In this document: piece after piece, positions 24,752 to 35,100 of the stretch
Layout of the letters: each line of letters begins with the position of its first letter
Numbering within the stretch: position 1 is the first letter of the stretch
Assembly (NCBI GenBank): GCA_036365515.1
Contig: CM070873.1
Location: forward strand, 225,943,876 to 226,007,875
Direction: 5' to 3'
DNA length: 64,000 nt
Source: Torymus aiolomorphi
Taxonomy: Eukaryota > Arthropoda > Insecta > Hymenoptera > Torymidae
Made by a program: the position numbers and the translations under genes
The notes under the pieces: generated by a model
What the model was told of the DNA's origin: nothing
Databases searched by the model: none
Seen by the model: only the letters and a program-made list of their open reading frames with translations

Positions 24752-24835
24752 TCGTCGGCTTAGTGGAAAAAGCAGACACGCAAATTTTTGATTCAAAAAG
24801 CGGACACATCGATTTTTCGTTGAAAAAGTGGACAC
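24752..24835. repeat. Three-fold short tandem motif (AAAAAGYGGACAC)
   Basis: The motif AAAAAGCAGACACGC / AAAAAGCGGACACATC / AAAAAGTGGACACCTC recurs at about 31-32 base spacing, preceded by TCGGCTTAGTGG. A similar three-fold array with different sequence is found at 48696-48780. Confidence 0.5.
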
Positions 24836-25090
24836 CTCGCGCCGGAATTTTTTTCTCTTTATAAAAAACGTAAATTTGATAAATGTGTAGTTGAAGCTAC
24901 GATATTTCAAAACTACACTCCACCGTTAACTCAGCACGATGGTGCAAATACTAGTTTACAAACTCTCGACGGGTTAACAATGTTGTTAACTAATTATTAT
25001 ACCTAAATAAGGTAATCAACGTTGTAAATAATTTTTAAGAATAGTTGTGAATCTTTTTGTAAATTTTGGTGTAACTTTGTTTAATAAATT

Positions 25091-25140
25091 TTTAGCCTGA
25101 TGAAGTCAGCGCTCCATAATGCTGACGAAACGTCGCTTTG
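25091..25140 (+). ncRNA. Hammerhead-ribozyme-like motif
   Basis: CTGATGA (25097-25103) is followed by a 6-bp stem (GTCAGC at 25105-25110 with GCTGAC at 25121-25126) and then GAAAC (25127-25131). That is the order of the hammerhead core: CUGAUGA, stem II, GAAA. There is one extra A before stem II, and the flanking stems I/III and the cleavage triplet are not obvious, so activity is uncertain. Penelope-like elements are known to carry hammerhead motifs in their terminal repeats, and a Penelope fragment lies 0.6 kb away. Confidence 0.45.
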
Positions 25141-25419
25141 ATAAAAAGAAGCAAAATTAGAGCTTTTTCAACACCTAGCTCACCTGGCCCTACAAGATCG
25201 AAAAAAATTTACAAATAACAGTCCTACAGTTTTAGTCAAATCCAGGATCCGCATCCCTGATCATCTCCTTGTGACACACAGTAACTAAGTTAGTGGATAC
25301 AATAACTGATGCAAAAGCTTATGCTATTATTTTATTAATTATTTAATATTTCTTTTTACTAAGGAATAGGCCGCTAACGGTTCTACTGCCCAGGTTAAAG
25401 AATAAAGACAAAACTTATA

Positions 25420-25463
25420 TGTCCAACGTTTCGAACGGTTTTATTCCGCCCCTTATCAAGGTC
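25420..25463 (-). ncRNA. Degenerate hammerhead-like motif in Penelope 3' region
   Basis: Read on the - strand: CTTGATAAGG, a GGCGG / CCGTT stem, then CGAAACGTTGGAC. This parallels the hammerhead order, but the core CTGATGA is altered to TTGATAA, so it is probably inactive. Its place downstream of the GIY-YIG frame on the same strand fits the terminal repeat of a Penelope-like element. Confidence 0.35.
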
Positions 25464-25760
25464 TAAAAAATACAAATAAAACACAAATTTATTCAGGAAC
25501 AAAGAACACTTAATCTATGACTTCGTATTTTTCGAATCTTACCAAAACTCTATCGTATTAAAGTATACTACAAGTAGACACTATAAGTGACTACTAGTCA
25601 ATGTGAAGCAACGTAAGCAGATTCGTCGTATTTATAGTAAAGTATGTACCTGTGTGTGTGTGTAAGAAAAGTGCGTACTGACAAGCTATTACGTAACGAT
25701 GACTAGACCGCGTATGTATAAAAAGTATTATTATTCTGATAGTCCAAAAATGAATATAAC

Positions 25761-26789
25761 TTATAACAACTTATTGTTATTGATAAAACTTTTATAATCA
25801 GCCTTTAAAAAATTAGTGTCAAACTGTCTATTTAAACTATTGTGTTGTGAGTGTATATGGAGCATTTCTGATAACAATCTTTTATTTAAATTTTGTTCTT
25901 GATCTAAAATTTTGATATTTTTAAAATCAATTTGATGATTTGTATTCGTAATGTGTTCGTGTAAAACTGATTTATCCCTCTTAAATTTCCAGTCGCTCGC
26001 ATGTTCTTTACTTCTTACAATTAATTTTCGAGATGTTTGTCTTACGTAAGACGCATCACAATCACAACAATTGATCTTATATACAACATGAGATTTTTCA
26101 TTTTTGTGATATTTGTCTTTTCCTAATCTAATTATGTAATTGAATTTATTGGAGATTGAATTAATCATGGTCAGGTTATTACTATTACAGATGTTTTTTA
26201 ATTCTGGGTTAATATATTTAATATATGGAAAAACTAAAATGCTGTTGACATTTATATTTTTAGAATTACATGTATTTTTATTATTATTTTTAATATGTAG
26301 TAAACGTTTATTTATGTGTTTATTAATAAAATTAATAGGATAATCATTCTCCAATAATAAATCTCTAATTAGATTAAGATTATTGTCATGGAAATGTGTG
26401 TCTGCTAAATTAATACATTTATCCACTAAATTACAAATAATACCAATTTTATTACTAACAGGATGGTGAGAGTTGAAATTTAAAAATCTACCAGAAAAAG
26501 TTGGTTTCCTGAACCAGTCCGTGGAAATTTTTTGTTTATTTTGAATGATAAGAATGTCAAGAAAACTAATTTTATTATTATTAGATATTTCAACTGTGAA
26601 TTGCAAATTCTTATCAAAACTATTGAATAAGTTTACGGTATAATCTATCATCCGATCAGGGATGCAAACAACTACATATTTAATATTTCTTACATAATAA
26701 TGTATTATAAACACGTTTATTCTGCTCACAGAATATATAATTGTAATATAAAGGTCTTGAGATGATTGAAAATTAAAAAAAAAATTCAT
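25761..26789 (-). CDS. Penelope-like RT C-terminus with GIY-YIG endonuclease (partial)
   Basis: A 342-codon open frame. Residues from about 65 to 165 resemble the RT thumb region of Penelope-like elements, with NKISFLDILII, then TDWFRKPTFSGRFLNFNSHHP and IINLVDK-type motifs. Residues about 235-315 form a GIY-YIG endonuclease: HVVYKINCCDCDASY, RQTSRK and a late glutamate in RLLSEMLHI. The second motif reads YVR where YIG/YVG is usual, so a key glycine is replaced and the nuclease may be inactive. The RT catalytic motifs are absent upstream, and the first codons are not a natural start. The frame itself is intact, suggesting a fairly young truncated insertion. Confidence 0.8.
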   Translation of the reverse strand: MNFFFNFQSSQDLYITIIYSVSRINVFIIHYYVRNIKYVVVCIPDRMIDYTVNLFNSFDKNLQFTVEISNNNKISFLDILIIQNKQKISTDWFRKPTFSGRFLNFNSHHPVSNKIGIICNLVDKCINLADTHFHDNNLNLIRDLLLENDYPINFINKHINKRLLHIKNNNKNTCNSKNINVNSILVFPYIKYINPELKNICNSNNLTMINSISNKFNYIIRLGKDKYHKNEKSHVVYKINCCDCDASYVRQTSRKLIVRSKEHASDWKFKRDKSVLHEHITNTNHQIDFKNIKILDQEQNLNKRLLSEMLHIHSQHNSLNRQFDTNFLKADYKSFINNNKLL

Positions 26790-26846
26790 TGATTAAATAC
26801 CATAGACATTATCTTAATGGGCACAGTATCTGACACACTTATCCTA

Positions 26847-27010
26847 CCAATAATTCGTGTTTACGTTTTCGTTAACTATCTTTTTTTAATATTTGTTTTT
26901 AGATAGATGATCAAATTACAGAGAAAATTTAGTAAAATCATTTTAAGGTTGTCTTATTTCCATTAAATAGAAAATATGACCGGAAAAATCGTTTCATCGC
27001 TATCTAGAAA
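26847..27010. repeat. Dispersed repeat, copy A
   Basis: The sequence around AATTCGTGTTTACGTTTTCG, ATTTGTTTTTAGAT and CCATTAAATAGAAAATATGACC is repeated in the same orientation at 47230-47400 with scattered differences. Probably a piece of a MITE family. Confidence 0.55.
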
Positions 27011-28397
27011 TTATATTACTTTATTCCCATATCAATTGTGACCACTTTTTTGATTTAGAAAGTGCGATCAGAATGCGGGAAAAAAGTAAAAGAAGGAAAC
27101 AGGTATAACTTTGGTCCCGCTTTTCAGGCAAAAAAGTGGCCATTTTAGTTGAGACGGGAATAAATACGTTTATTGTTATCTAACACACTGTTGTTAAATG
27201 AATCATGAATTAGAGGTAGGCAATTGTACAGAATAAATTCTCGCATCACCGAAACCTAGATATCTTATTCAGCTCTAAACTTCCATCCTAGGGTCTCCCA
27301 AAAGAGCTTACAGAGTCAGGTAAGGTGCTCAGCCCAGAGCTTCAATCTCTGGCTTATGTCTTATGGTTATACTTTCGTAAAACAGAACGTACACTAGAAG
27401 TATCTCGCTGTCTAATTATAGTATTCAGAACTATGGTTGTTACAGCTACGCTCATTGTAAAATCTTAAATCCTTATTTAATAGTTTTCATGAGACTATAT
27501 ACGTTATATTGGTGGCCATTATTGTGCCACGGGAGATGAGTTCAGTAATTAGGCATAGATCATGATGTAAACTTGAGCCATAAACTGTGATGTATCAGAT
27601 TCTGTATAGCAAAGGAAACTGTTTAATAAGATATTATCACCATCAAGCCTTTAACCCACATTTTCATCGAATACGGTAGATCAAATAGTTTTGTCTTGTA
27701 TCAAAAGTTTTGTAGTTCATTCAATAACTTGAAACAGGGTCAAGTAGATATTTAAATATCCTAACACATTTGACGTTATTGTTGACTAGATTAATTTTAT
27801 TTTATTTAAGGTTAATTTGTTCTAATGTAATGACGCGTCAAGAAAGACTAAGAAATAAAGCAATTAAACTTTAGCATGCCTCTACCAACAGTGTATTTAT
27901 TTTATCCATATTACCACAAAATATATCGAAAAGAATTATTGAAGATTATGTGGTGTTTAAATTATGCTATAAATTTTATTTGATTATTATACATTTTTTC
28001 ATAAATTATGAAAAATTGAGGTCCTAAACTCTAACCCTTAATTTCAAATCAATGAGCAATGCTAATTTTACATTAGACCTACAAAAGGTTCAGTGCTCTT
28101 ATTTATTAAAATTGTTATTATTAATTTAATTTTTTTAGTTTCACGATTCATTCTAACTAGAACTCTAAGAACTTGATTTAATAAACGTAATTCGCAATCT
28201 AAACGTTTCAATTTGGCTCCATTTTTTCGAAATGGTGCTGGAGTCACAAACATATAGTTTTTAAAAAAAAGTTATCATTGTCGCTTGAAATATAGTACAC
28301 GCGGTCACATTTTCTCGCATATATTATCACATTCATAACGATTTTCTTTGATTATTCACAATGAATTTATCACTAATGGCGATTTATCCGATTCCAG
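27011..28397. other. AT-rich stretch before the first mapped exon
   Basis: No exon, repeat or RNA gene recognised. Probably part of the first intron of the VWC gene. The last 37 bases (from ATG at 28361) happen to be open in the same frame as the exon, so an internal start at 28361 cannot be excluded, but it would lack a signal peptide. Confidence 0.45.
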
Positions 28398-28610
28398 GTT
28401 GCCGTTATGAGGGTCGACGCTACCAGGAGGGCGCTCCAGTGACGACGCCCGAGCCGTGTCTCCAGTGCCGCTGCGTCGAGGGCTCGCTTCGCTGTCGACT
28501 GAGGGTCTGCCCGCACTTACCGCAGCCCGCACCACTCGGCTGCCGTACCCGCCCGCCCGGCGAGAAGGTTTGCTGCCCCGAACTCGTCTGTAACGGCGGT
28601 AGCGATGAGG
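28398..28610 (+). CDS. VWC gene exon: VWC domain 1
   Basis: The exon runs from acceptor GATTCCAG to donor GTACGT, 213 nt, phase 1 to 1. It encodes GCRYEGRRYQEG at the start and CCPELVC at the end, with ten cysteines in the spacing of a von Willebrand C domain (CLQCRC core, single CC pair). After the domain a short NGGSDEG tail leads into the next exon. GC content is much higher than in the surrounding introns. It is the first exon that could be placed; a phase-1 upstream exon is required. Confidence 0.88.
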
Positions 28611-31600
28611 GTACGTATCCTATACATCACACGTGCACGATGCGGCGAATCGATGGGACCGGGACACAGATCGGATGCGGTTCGCGAAACGTGACATTAA
28701 CTTTGCATGCGCTCTCGTGCGCCAGCCGAAATCGATTACACCGATTGCCCATTTAACTGACAAACGCACGCGCTCGCTCGCTGGGGCTATCTCGTTGCCG
28801 ACTTCTTTTCGAATTAGGTCGATGCTCAACGAATGACTTTCGGGATTTGCGGCGAAGATAGGTGGGATGGTGGAGGTGGGCGAATCGCACGGCCGTTGGG
28901 GTACGAGTTCTTTTCGATTCATTTGTTATTCCTTTTTAAGTTCGAGCTTTAAGTTATCAATTTTATTCCGTCAGTTTTTATTCCTGGGATTGATACATCA
29001 CTCAGCATTATCATAAAAAGCAATATCTTACTGCTAACAGTATTAGCAAGACTGCAGATTTCTTTAAAGAGACGATGGTATACCCGATTTTCCAAGTATA
29101 ACTATACTGAAAGTGTTGGACACCACATACACACACACACACACATACATAATAAATCTAGAAAAATTATAAACTGAAATACTTGGAATGTAATGTAAAT
29201 TAAAAAACTCCAAGTACCTACTATTTTATTTAAAATTTTAATTATATGGAACATTTAATTTTGTGCAGGGTTGTTTTTCACAAAGTATTTCTACATGTCT
29301 TTTTCACATTATGCATTTTATTTCTTTCCAACATTTTCTCCTCTTCTCCTTATCTCACTTGCTCTCTTTCTCTTTGCAAGGCTATTCCTCTGATGTGGTT
29401 ACACTTTTGTTTAATAATTTAAGCTCCCATAACATACAGTTGAAATTCATTAGTGATTTAATCGAGCGCCACGCGCATAAAGTGTGCGGCCGTGGGACGA
29501 AAACCCATTAGACGGGTCGCGCGCACGCAATACTGCAGAAATAAAGCAATTAACCAGCCATCGCGAGGTGGCCGAGAAATTTATACAAATGTCGGCGAGG
29601 AGAAGAGTGAACGTGAAAGCGTGAAACGGGTATTTCATTATGAGTAAAATTATAATCCGCCACAATTAAGCAAGTGGAGTTTTTGCACGGTGAGAATTGC
29701 GTTCGGTGTGAACAAATGGTATAGCGAGTTTAATTATTATAGCATTGTTTTGTTCCTATTTTTTATTTTTTATCAGTTAATTACGAGAAAGGGTCAGCTA
29801 ATAGCCAATTTTTTATAGAATAATTGAATATTATAGACTTTTGTGTACTGTTACAGATGAAACTGAAAATATCTTACAACGTTCAAAAGCAGCAGCTTCG
29901 ATTTCGTATCACTCGCGAACAGAAGAAGGTATACATTAAATTATTTAATGCTGATTTCATCATCTAATTGTAATATACTTGCATCTATTGTACTACAATC
30001 TCAATAAGTTTAAAGATTTTTAAAAATTGTATTTATACAATATATTATGATACATTGATGTAAATATATTATTACACATTTACTATATATATATTTTATA
30101 TATATATTTATATTATAGAATATTAATTAATTTAAATCGAAGTTAAAAGGCAAAATACCAATATACAGATTCTAGCTGCTAAGTTGGATTTATTGTATTT
30201 TTATGTTTGCAGAGAGTGACATATTCAATATAAGATATCTTGTGTTCATTTTTTCAAATATTTTTAATAATATTAATATAAATTTTCTTCTTTGGAATAA
30301 TCACGTAATTTTAATTTTTTTCAATTTCATACTCTATATTGATAACGTACTGCTAATCTTTCTCTCACCATCATAAAAAGGATTTTAAAGAGACAATATG
30401 CTAACGAGGATTTGTCAGGCATATTCTGCTACCTCTTACGTGCTACTTTAATGAGTCGTTCGAGAGGACGCCACGGAAGCACAAGTCTTTCGTCGCGTCC
30501 TCTCATATATTTTCGAGGCATTATATAAATCGACGTCATGCGTGTACGTTTCGTGTGTGTTGCTAGCGGCAGGATGCCTTTACGAGGGCGTCCGATACGC
30601 GCCGGGCTCGGCGATGATGGGCTCGCGACGCTGCGAGTACTGCTACTGCATTTCCGGCGCGCGAAGATGCATCCGGCCCAAGTGCCTGCTCCCGTTGCCC
30701 GGATGCGCACCGCTTTACGCGCCGCACTCCTGCTGCCCCGTCGCCTACAACTGCACCCGTGAGTATTGCGCGAGTAGGGGCACTTGTCTCTCTGCTCTTC
30801 GTTTATTTTTCTTTTTTAAATCTCGGAGAATCTCGAGCTGACAATTTTTTGAAATATGTAAGAACGGAGTGTGAGGCGTGAGCAGGTTTGCAAATAAAAC
30901 ATTTTATTTTGTTTTGGAAAGTCGTTTATTTTTATTTAAAAAATGAAGTTTAAAAAGTTAGTGTAGAAAAGTTCATCAGAGCTAAAAGTTTAAAAATATT
31001 TGTTAAAAACTTCCTAAAAAATATTTATTCAAAAAGCAATTAATATCCTGATAAACTTTTATGTATATTATAAATAGAAGATATTTTCAAAATAAAACCA
31101 TATTGAAAGAATATTTTATTTTATGGTTGTAGTGGTCGTTATCTGTACTCATAAAAAAGCAAGCCAGTGGCCCAAACGTTATGTTACAAACTAAAAGAGT
31201 ATTCAAAATCAATAAAAGAATTTCATAATATTATATAAAACTATTTCAATTAAAACTGACATTGCAAAATTAGTTTACATTATGTGGTACTATATATAAA
31301 ACTATTATATATTACAAACTAAAGGAGTATTCAAAATCAATGAAAGAATTTCATAATATTATATAAAACTATTTCAATTAAAACTGACGTTGCAAAATTA
31401 GTTTACATTATGTGGTATGAAACGAAGAACAGTTTAAAAAATTTATATTCAAATATAATGCAGTTTTGTTTGTAATATGCCCCAGAAAATGAAATTAATT
31501 ATACGTGAGAATTAGCCTTTTAAATTTTAAGGTAGGTAATGAGAATGTTGATGAAAAACAAAAACAGGTTTAATTTAAATTTAAATTCCAGCTAAGTGGA

Positions 31601-32032
31601 GTGCTTCTTCCTAAACGCTTGTAATATTTTTAATTTTCTCTAACTAAAAATACAATCTAAAAACCACTATCCTTTATATAACAAAAAAAAATAGCCACAT
31701 TTAAAATGTTTTTCCGCCCTTTAACCTCAAAATGCCATCTTAAATGTCATTTTGCGGCCTCGGACGGAAAAATACGTTACTGAAACGTGGACGTAAGAGA
31801 ATTTTTACCTCATGCGACTTTTCGACCTCGCTTCGCTCGGCCGAAAAACGTCGCATGAGGTAAATAATCCTCTTCCGCCCGCGTTAGTAATATACTATTA
31901 ACGAAATCCTTCAAATATTAACTACTAATTTTAGCATGCCGACGAATCAATTACGAGCAATTTTATTTGTTTCGCAGGTCAGGCCGAGTTCTCGACGACC
32001 CTCGCTGCAATCTCAGGAAACGGTGAGTGTTC

Positions 32033-32106
<74 letters not shown>

Positions 32107-35100
32107 CTTGTATAAACTCAACGTCAATCTTTCCTTTGTGTACACCAAGCGCTCGCCGCAGAGCGCAATTAAGGGCTCACGCGATCGTTGCATGGCTATT
32201 GTAATGGCCTCTTCCCGTTTACGTTTAGTGCGTCTGCGCGCTATTGCTTTTAAAATTTCTACGTAAGAAATAGCTATTTTACAGCCTTCTCACCGCTCGA
32301 GAAAGAGGTATCTTGTCGGGTCTCGCAAGTAAGACTATTATAATACAAATAAAAAATTAATAAAGTATGAATTATAGAACAGATAAAAAGACATCGCTTA
32401 AATTGGGATTTGACATCCATATACATAGCTAACCAAGATGGCGCAAATTAGCCCGTGCTTAACCTGTATATTTAAATGGGGCTTCTGGGCAAGTCGCGCC
32501 ATCTTGGCTAGCTATATAGATATATTTTAGTATGCATTTTAGTTAGCTATATGTACGAATGTCAAATCCCAATAGTAATCATTCATTATTTTGCATTTAG
32601 AGGATAAACACATCAAAAGTGCCTCCTAAGATATCCCACCGCCAGTGGGCGGCAGATATAGTGCAGTGGCACTACCTACCCCGCTACCCGGGCAATTTAG
32701 ATTCGCTGCATTTCCCTCGTCGGTCGCACTCGTGCCCCTCTTATGCATAAACTCATCCGCGAGATAATTGAAGGAGGAGGCGGGGAGGAGTATATATGCG
32801 TATAATTGAAAATTGAGCGTCGGTATTGTTGTGTGCATGCGCATGTGCTGGCCGAAGGCTGCCGGACGGACCAGCGCGTTTACCAGGAGGGCGAAATGGT
32901 GCGGGACATCGCGTGGAAGGCGGCCTGCGATAATTGCTTCTGCGCCATGGGTGCGATCCGCTGCGTGCCCCTCGCCTGCGCACCGCCGCTCCAGGGCTGT
33001 AAGCCGATTGTCCGCGAGGGACAGTGCTGCCCATCCACCTACAACTGCAGTGAGTATTTTTACCGATGACTTTTCTTCAATACAAGGCTCGATTCGAGAT
33101 ACTGGGTACGAAGTTACGTTTAATGGTAGATCTAAGAATTTGAGATGGTGTAAAGAGACATTTTGATTTTTCGACATTATTCTTATATATATTTTTAAGA
33201 GCTATAAAAATAATTTTATTCTTCACAAGTTAAATTAAGAGGATAGGTTATTCGTAGAAAATACTAATTATCATTATTTAGTAAAAGCAATTTAAGTAAC
33301 TTCACACATTTAGTTTTTATATAATTTGGTTGTAATATTTCAATTTAATATGTTAATTAATTACGTCCAAAGCATGTTTTAGACAACTGTTTACGCCTTT
33401 GATTATGCATAGCAAGGTTTCCATTGTGACCGTGATGAATTGTATACGAAGTATGTTATAACGTGGTAATGATGTATTCATATTTTGAGAAACTATAACA
33501 CATTCAGGTATAATTATAATTTTTCTCAAAGAATACTGTAGCAATAGAGACGAAAGTGATTATTTTGGAAATTTTATAAGGAATGCAATGCAATAGTACA
33601 TTGTGCAACTAGGGAGGAGAGTCAGACTCTGATGGTGATTTTGAGCCCTCGCGTATCACTCGAGCTCAATCATCATCCTTGTTAGAAAAAGTCAATTGCT
33701 TCCTTGTTACACATAGTACTTTTTTAATAAGTGCAGGAATATGACCTTTTTTGCATGAAAAGTGGATGGGAGATTGGGTATATCAAGTCGTCACAACGGG
33801 AGACTAAGTTCTCTTCCTCCCGCCGTAGCGTGAGGAAGAGATCCTGCTGCTACTTTTCCTTCCGCTACTACGGGAGGTCGCACTAGACGTTTGAAATGCT
33901 CGATTTTCCATTCACTTTTCTATGCAGAAAAAGGGCCTTTTTGATGCACGTGTTGAAAAAAATATTTATATTTAATATATAACTACAGCTAATCGATTTG
34001 AAAGTTACATACTTGTATAATTAAGACCATTATTAACTAAAAGGTGTTTTAGGTGGGACCATTGAAGTGAAAGCAACACAAAATTATGCATCGTATGCAT
34101 TTATTAGTAAAGACTATGCAAAATTTCGCAAGGAATCAAACTTCTATGTAAGTAATTTCTTGTAACGACATTAATAACATTACACTTTTTTATACCGAGT
34201 GTTTAGAAAGTAATGGATCCCTACTCAAACTTGATGCGGCGGAAGGAAAAAAAACTAACGAATGGTTAATAGTAAATCGAGCGCAAGGAATTCAATGGTG
34301 ACCTCAGATTTTACCTTAAATGTAGTTTTCAAGATCATTTGAAGGTTAACTCGTGTTTTTCAAATGGGAATCCCCATTTTTCCGCAGCGTTTAAAACAAC
34401 GGGAATTTCACATTCGAATATAGATTTTTGCTTGGAGTTCAGGATCGCGTTTCAAGGTCATTTGGAGATCGAATCTTGAGTATCGTCTTCTAGTAACGAT
34501 TAGGGATGCCAACTATCCGAATCTTTTAATATCCAGATACCCGAGATCCGAATAGATTCGAACTTTAGATTTATAGAATCCGGATACTCGGGAGTATCCG
34601 ATCTCACGGATTCTAGATCCGGATCCTACTGATAGAAGATCCGGATCTAAGACTTAGTTGAAGGTAATTTTTTGGAAGAATTTTTTGTTCTCAATTAAAA
34701 TTCGTACACTTGATGCTTTACACTTATTTCAATTTTTTATTTGAAAAATTATTAGAATGTTTTTTAAATAATTACAAAACAAAATTATTAACTTACACAC
34801 AGTATTCATTATAACTATACAAAAATTATAGGTGATGATTCGTATTTTATAGTAATATAACAATAAATAAGTATAAACAGTGTTATATGATTATTGAAAT
34901 TATTGAAAACCTGACGGCTATTCTCTATGGTAAAACCATTAGCCAGTTTTTTCCCGTCTGCCACATCTAGGTTTCAGTGGGGTGGGGGGGGGGGGGTCGT
35001 TACTTTTCGAACGCCCGGTATATTTATCTAACGCTCTGCATGAACACTTAATTTTTCTCCCGTTCCCTACGCACATGGGTGCGGCTAATGCACCAATTTT

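Larger units (their letters stand above)
25380..26800 (-). mobile_element. Penelope-like retroelement fragment (3' part)
   Basis: The segment contains the C-terminal reverse-transcriptase and GIY-YIG coding region (25761-26789, reverse strand) plus about 380 bases of 3' sequence carrying a degenerate hammerhead-like motif. The 5' part with the RT catalytic core is missing, so the copy is truncated and non-autonomous. It sits between the last GC-rich island and the first mapped exon of the VWC gene, so it may lie in that gene's first intron. Confidence 0.75.

Noticed and set aside
28361..28397. In-frame ATG just before VWC1 as the true start
   Set aside because: It would give no signal peptide for a clearly secreted domain, and a good acceptor separates it from the domain; kept only as a remote alternative.
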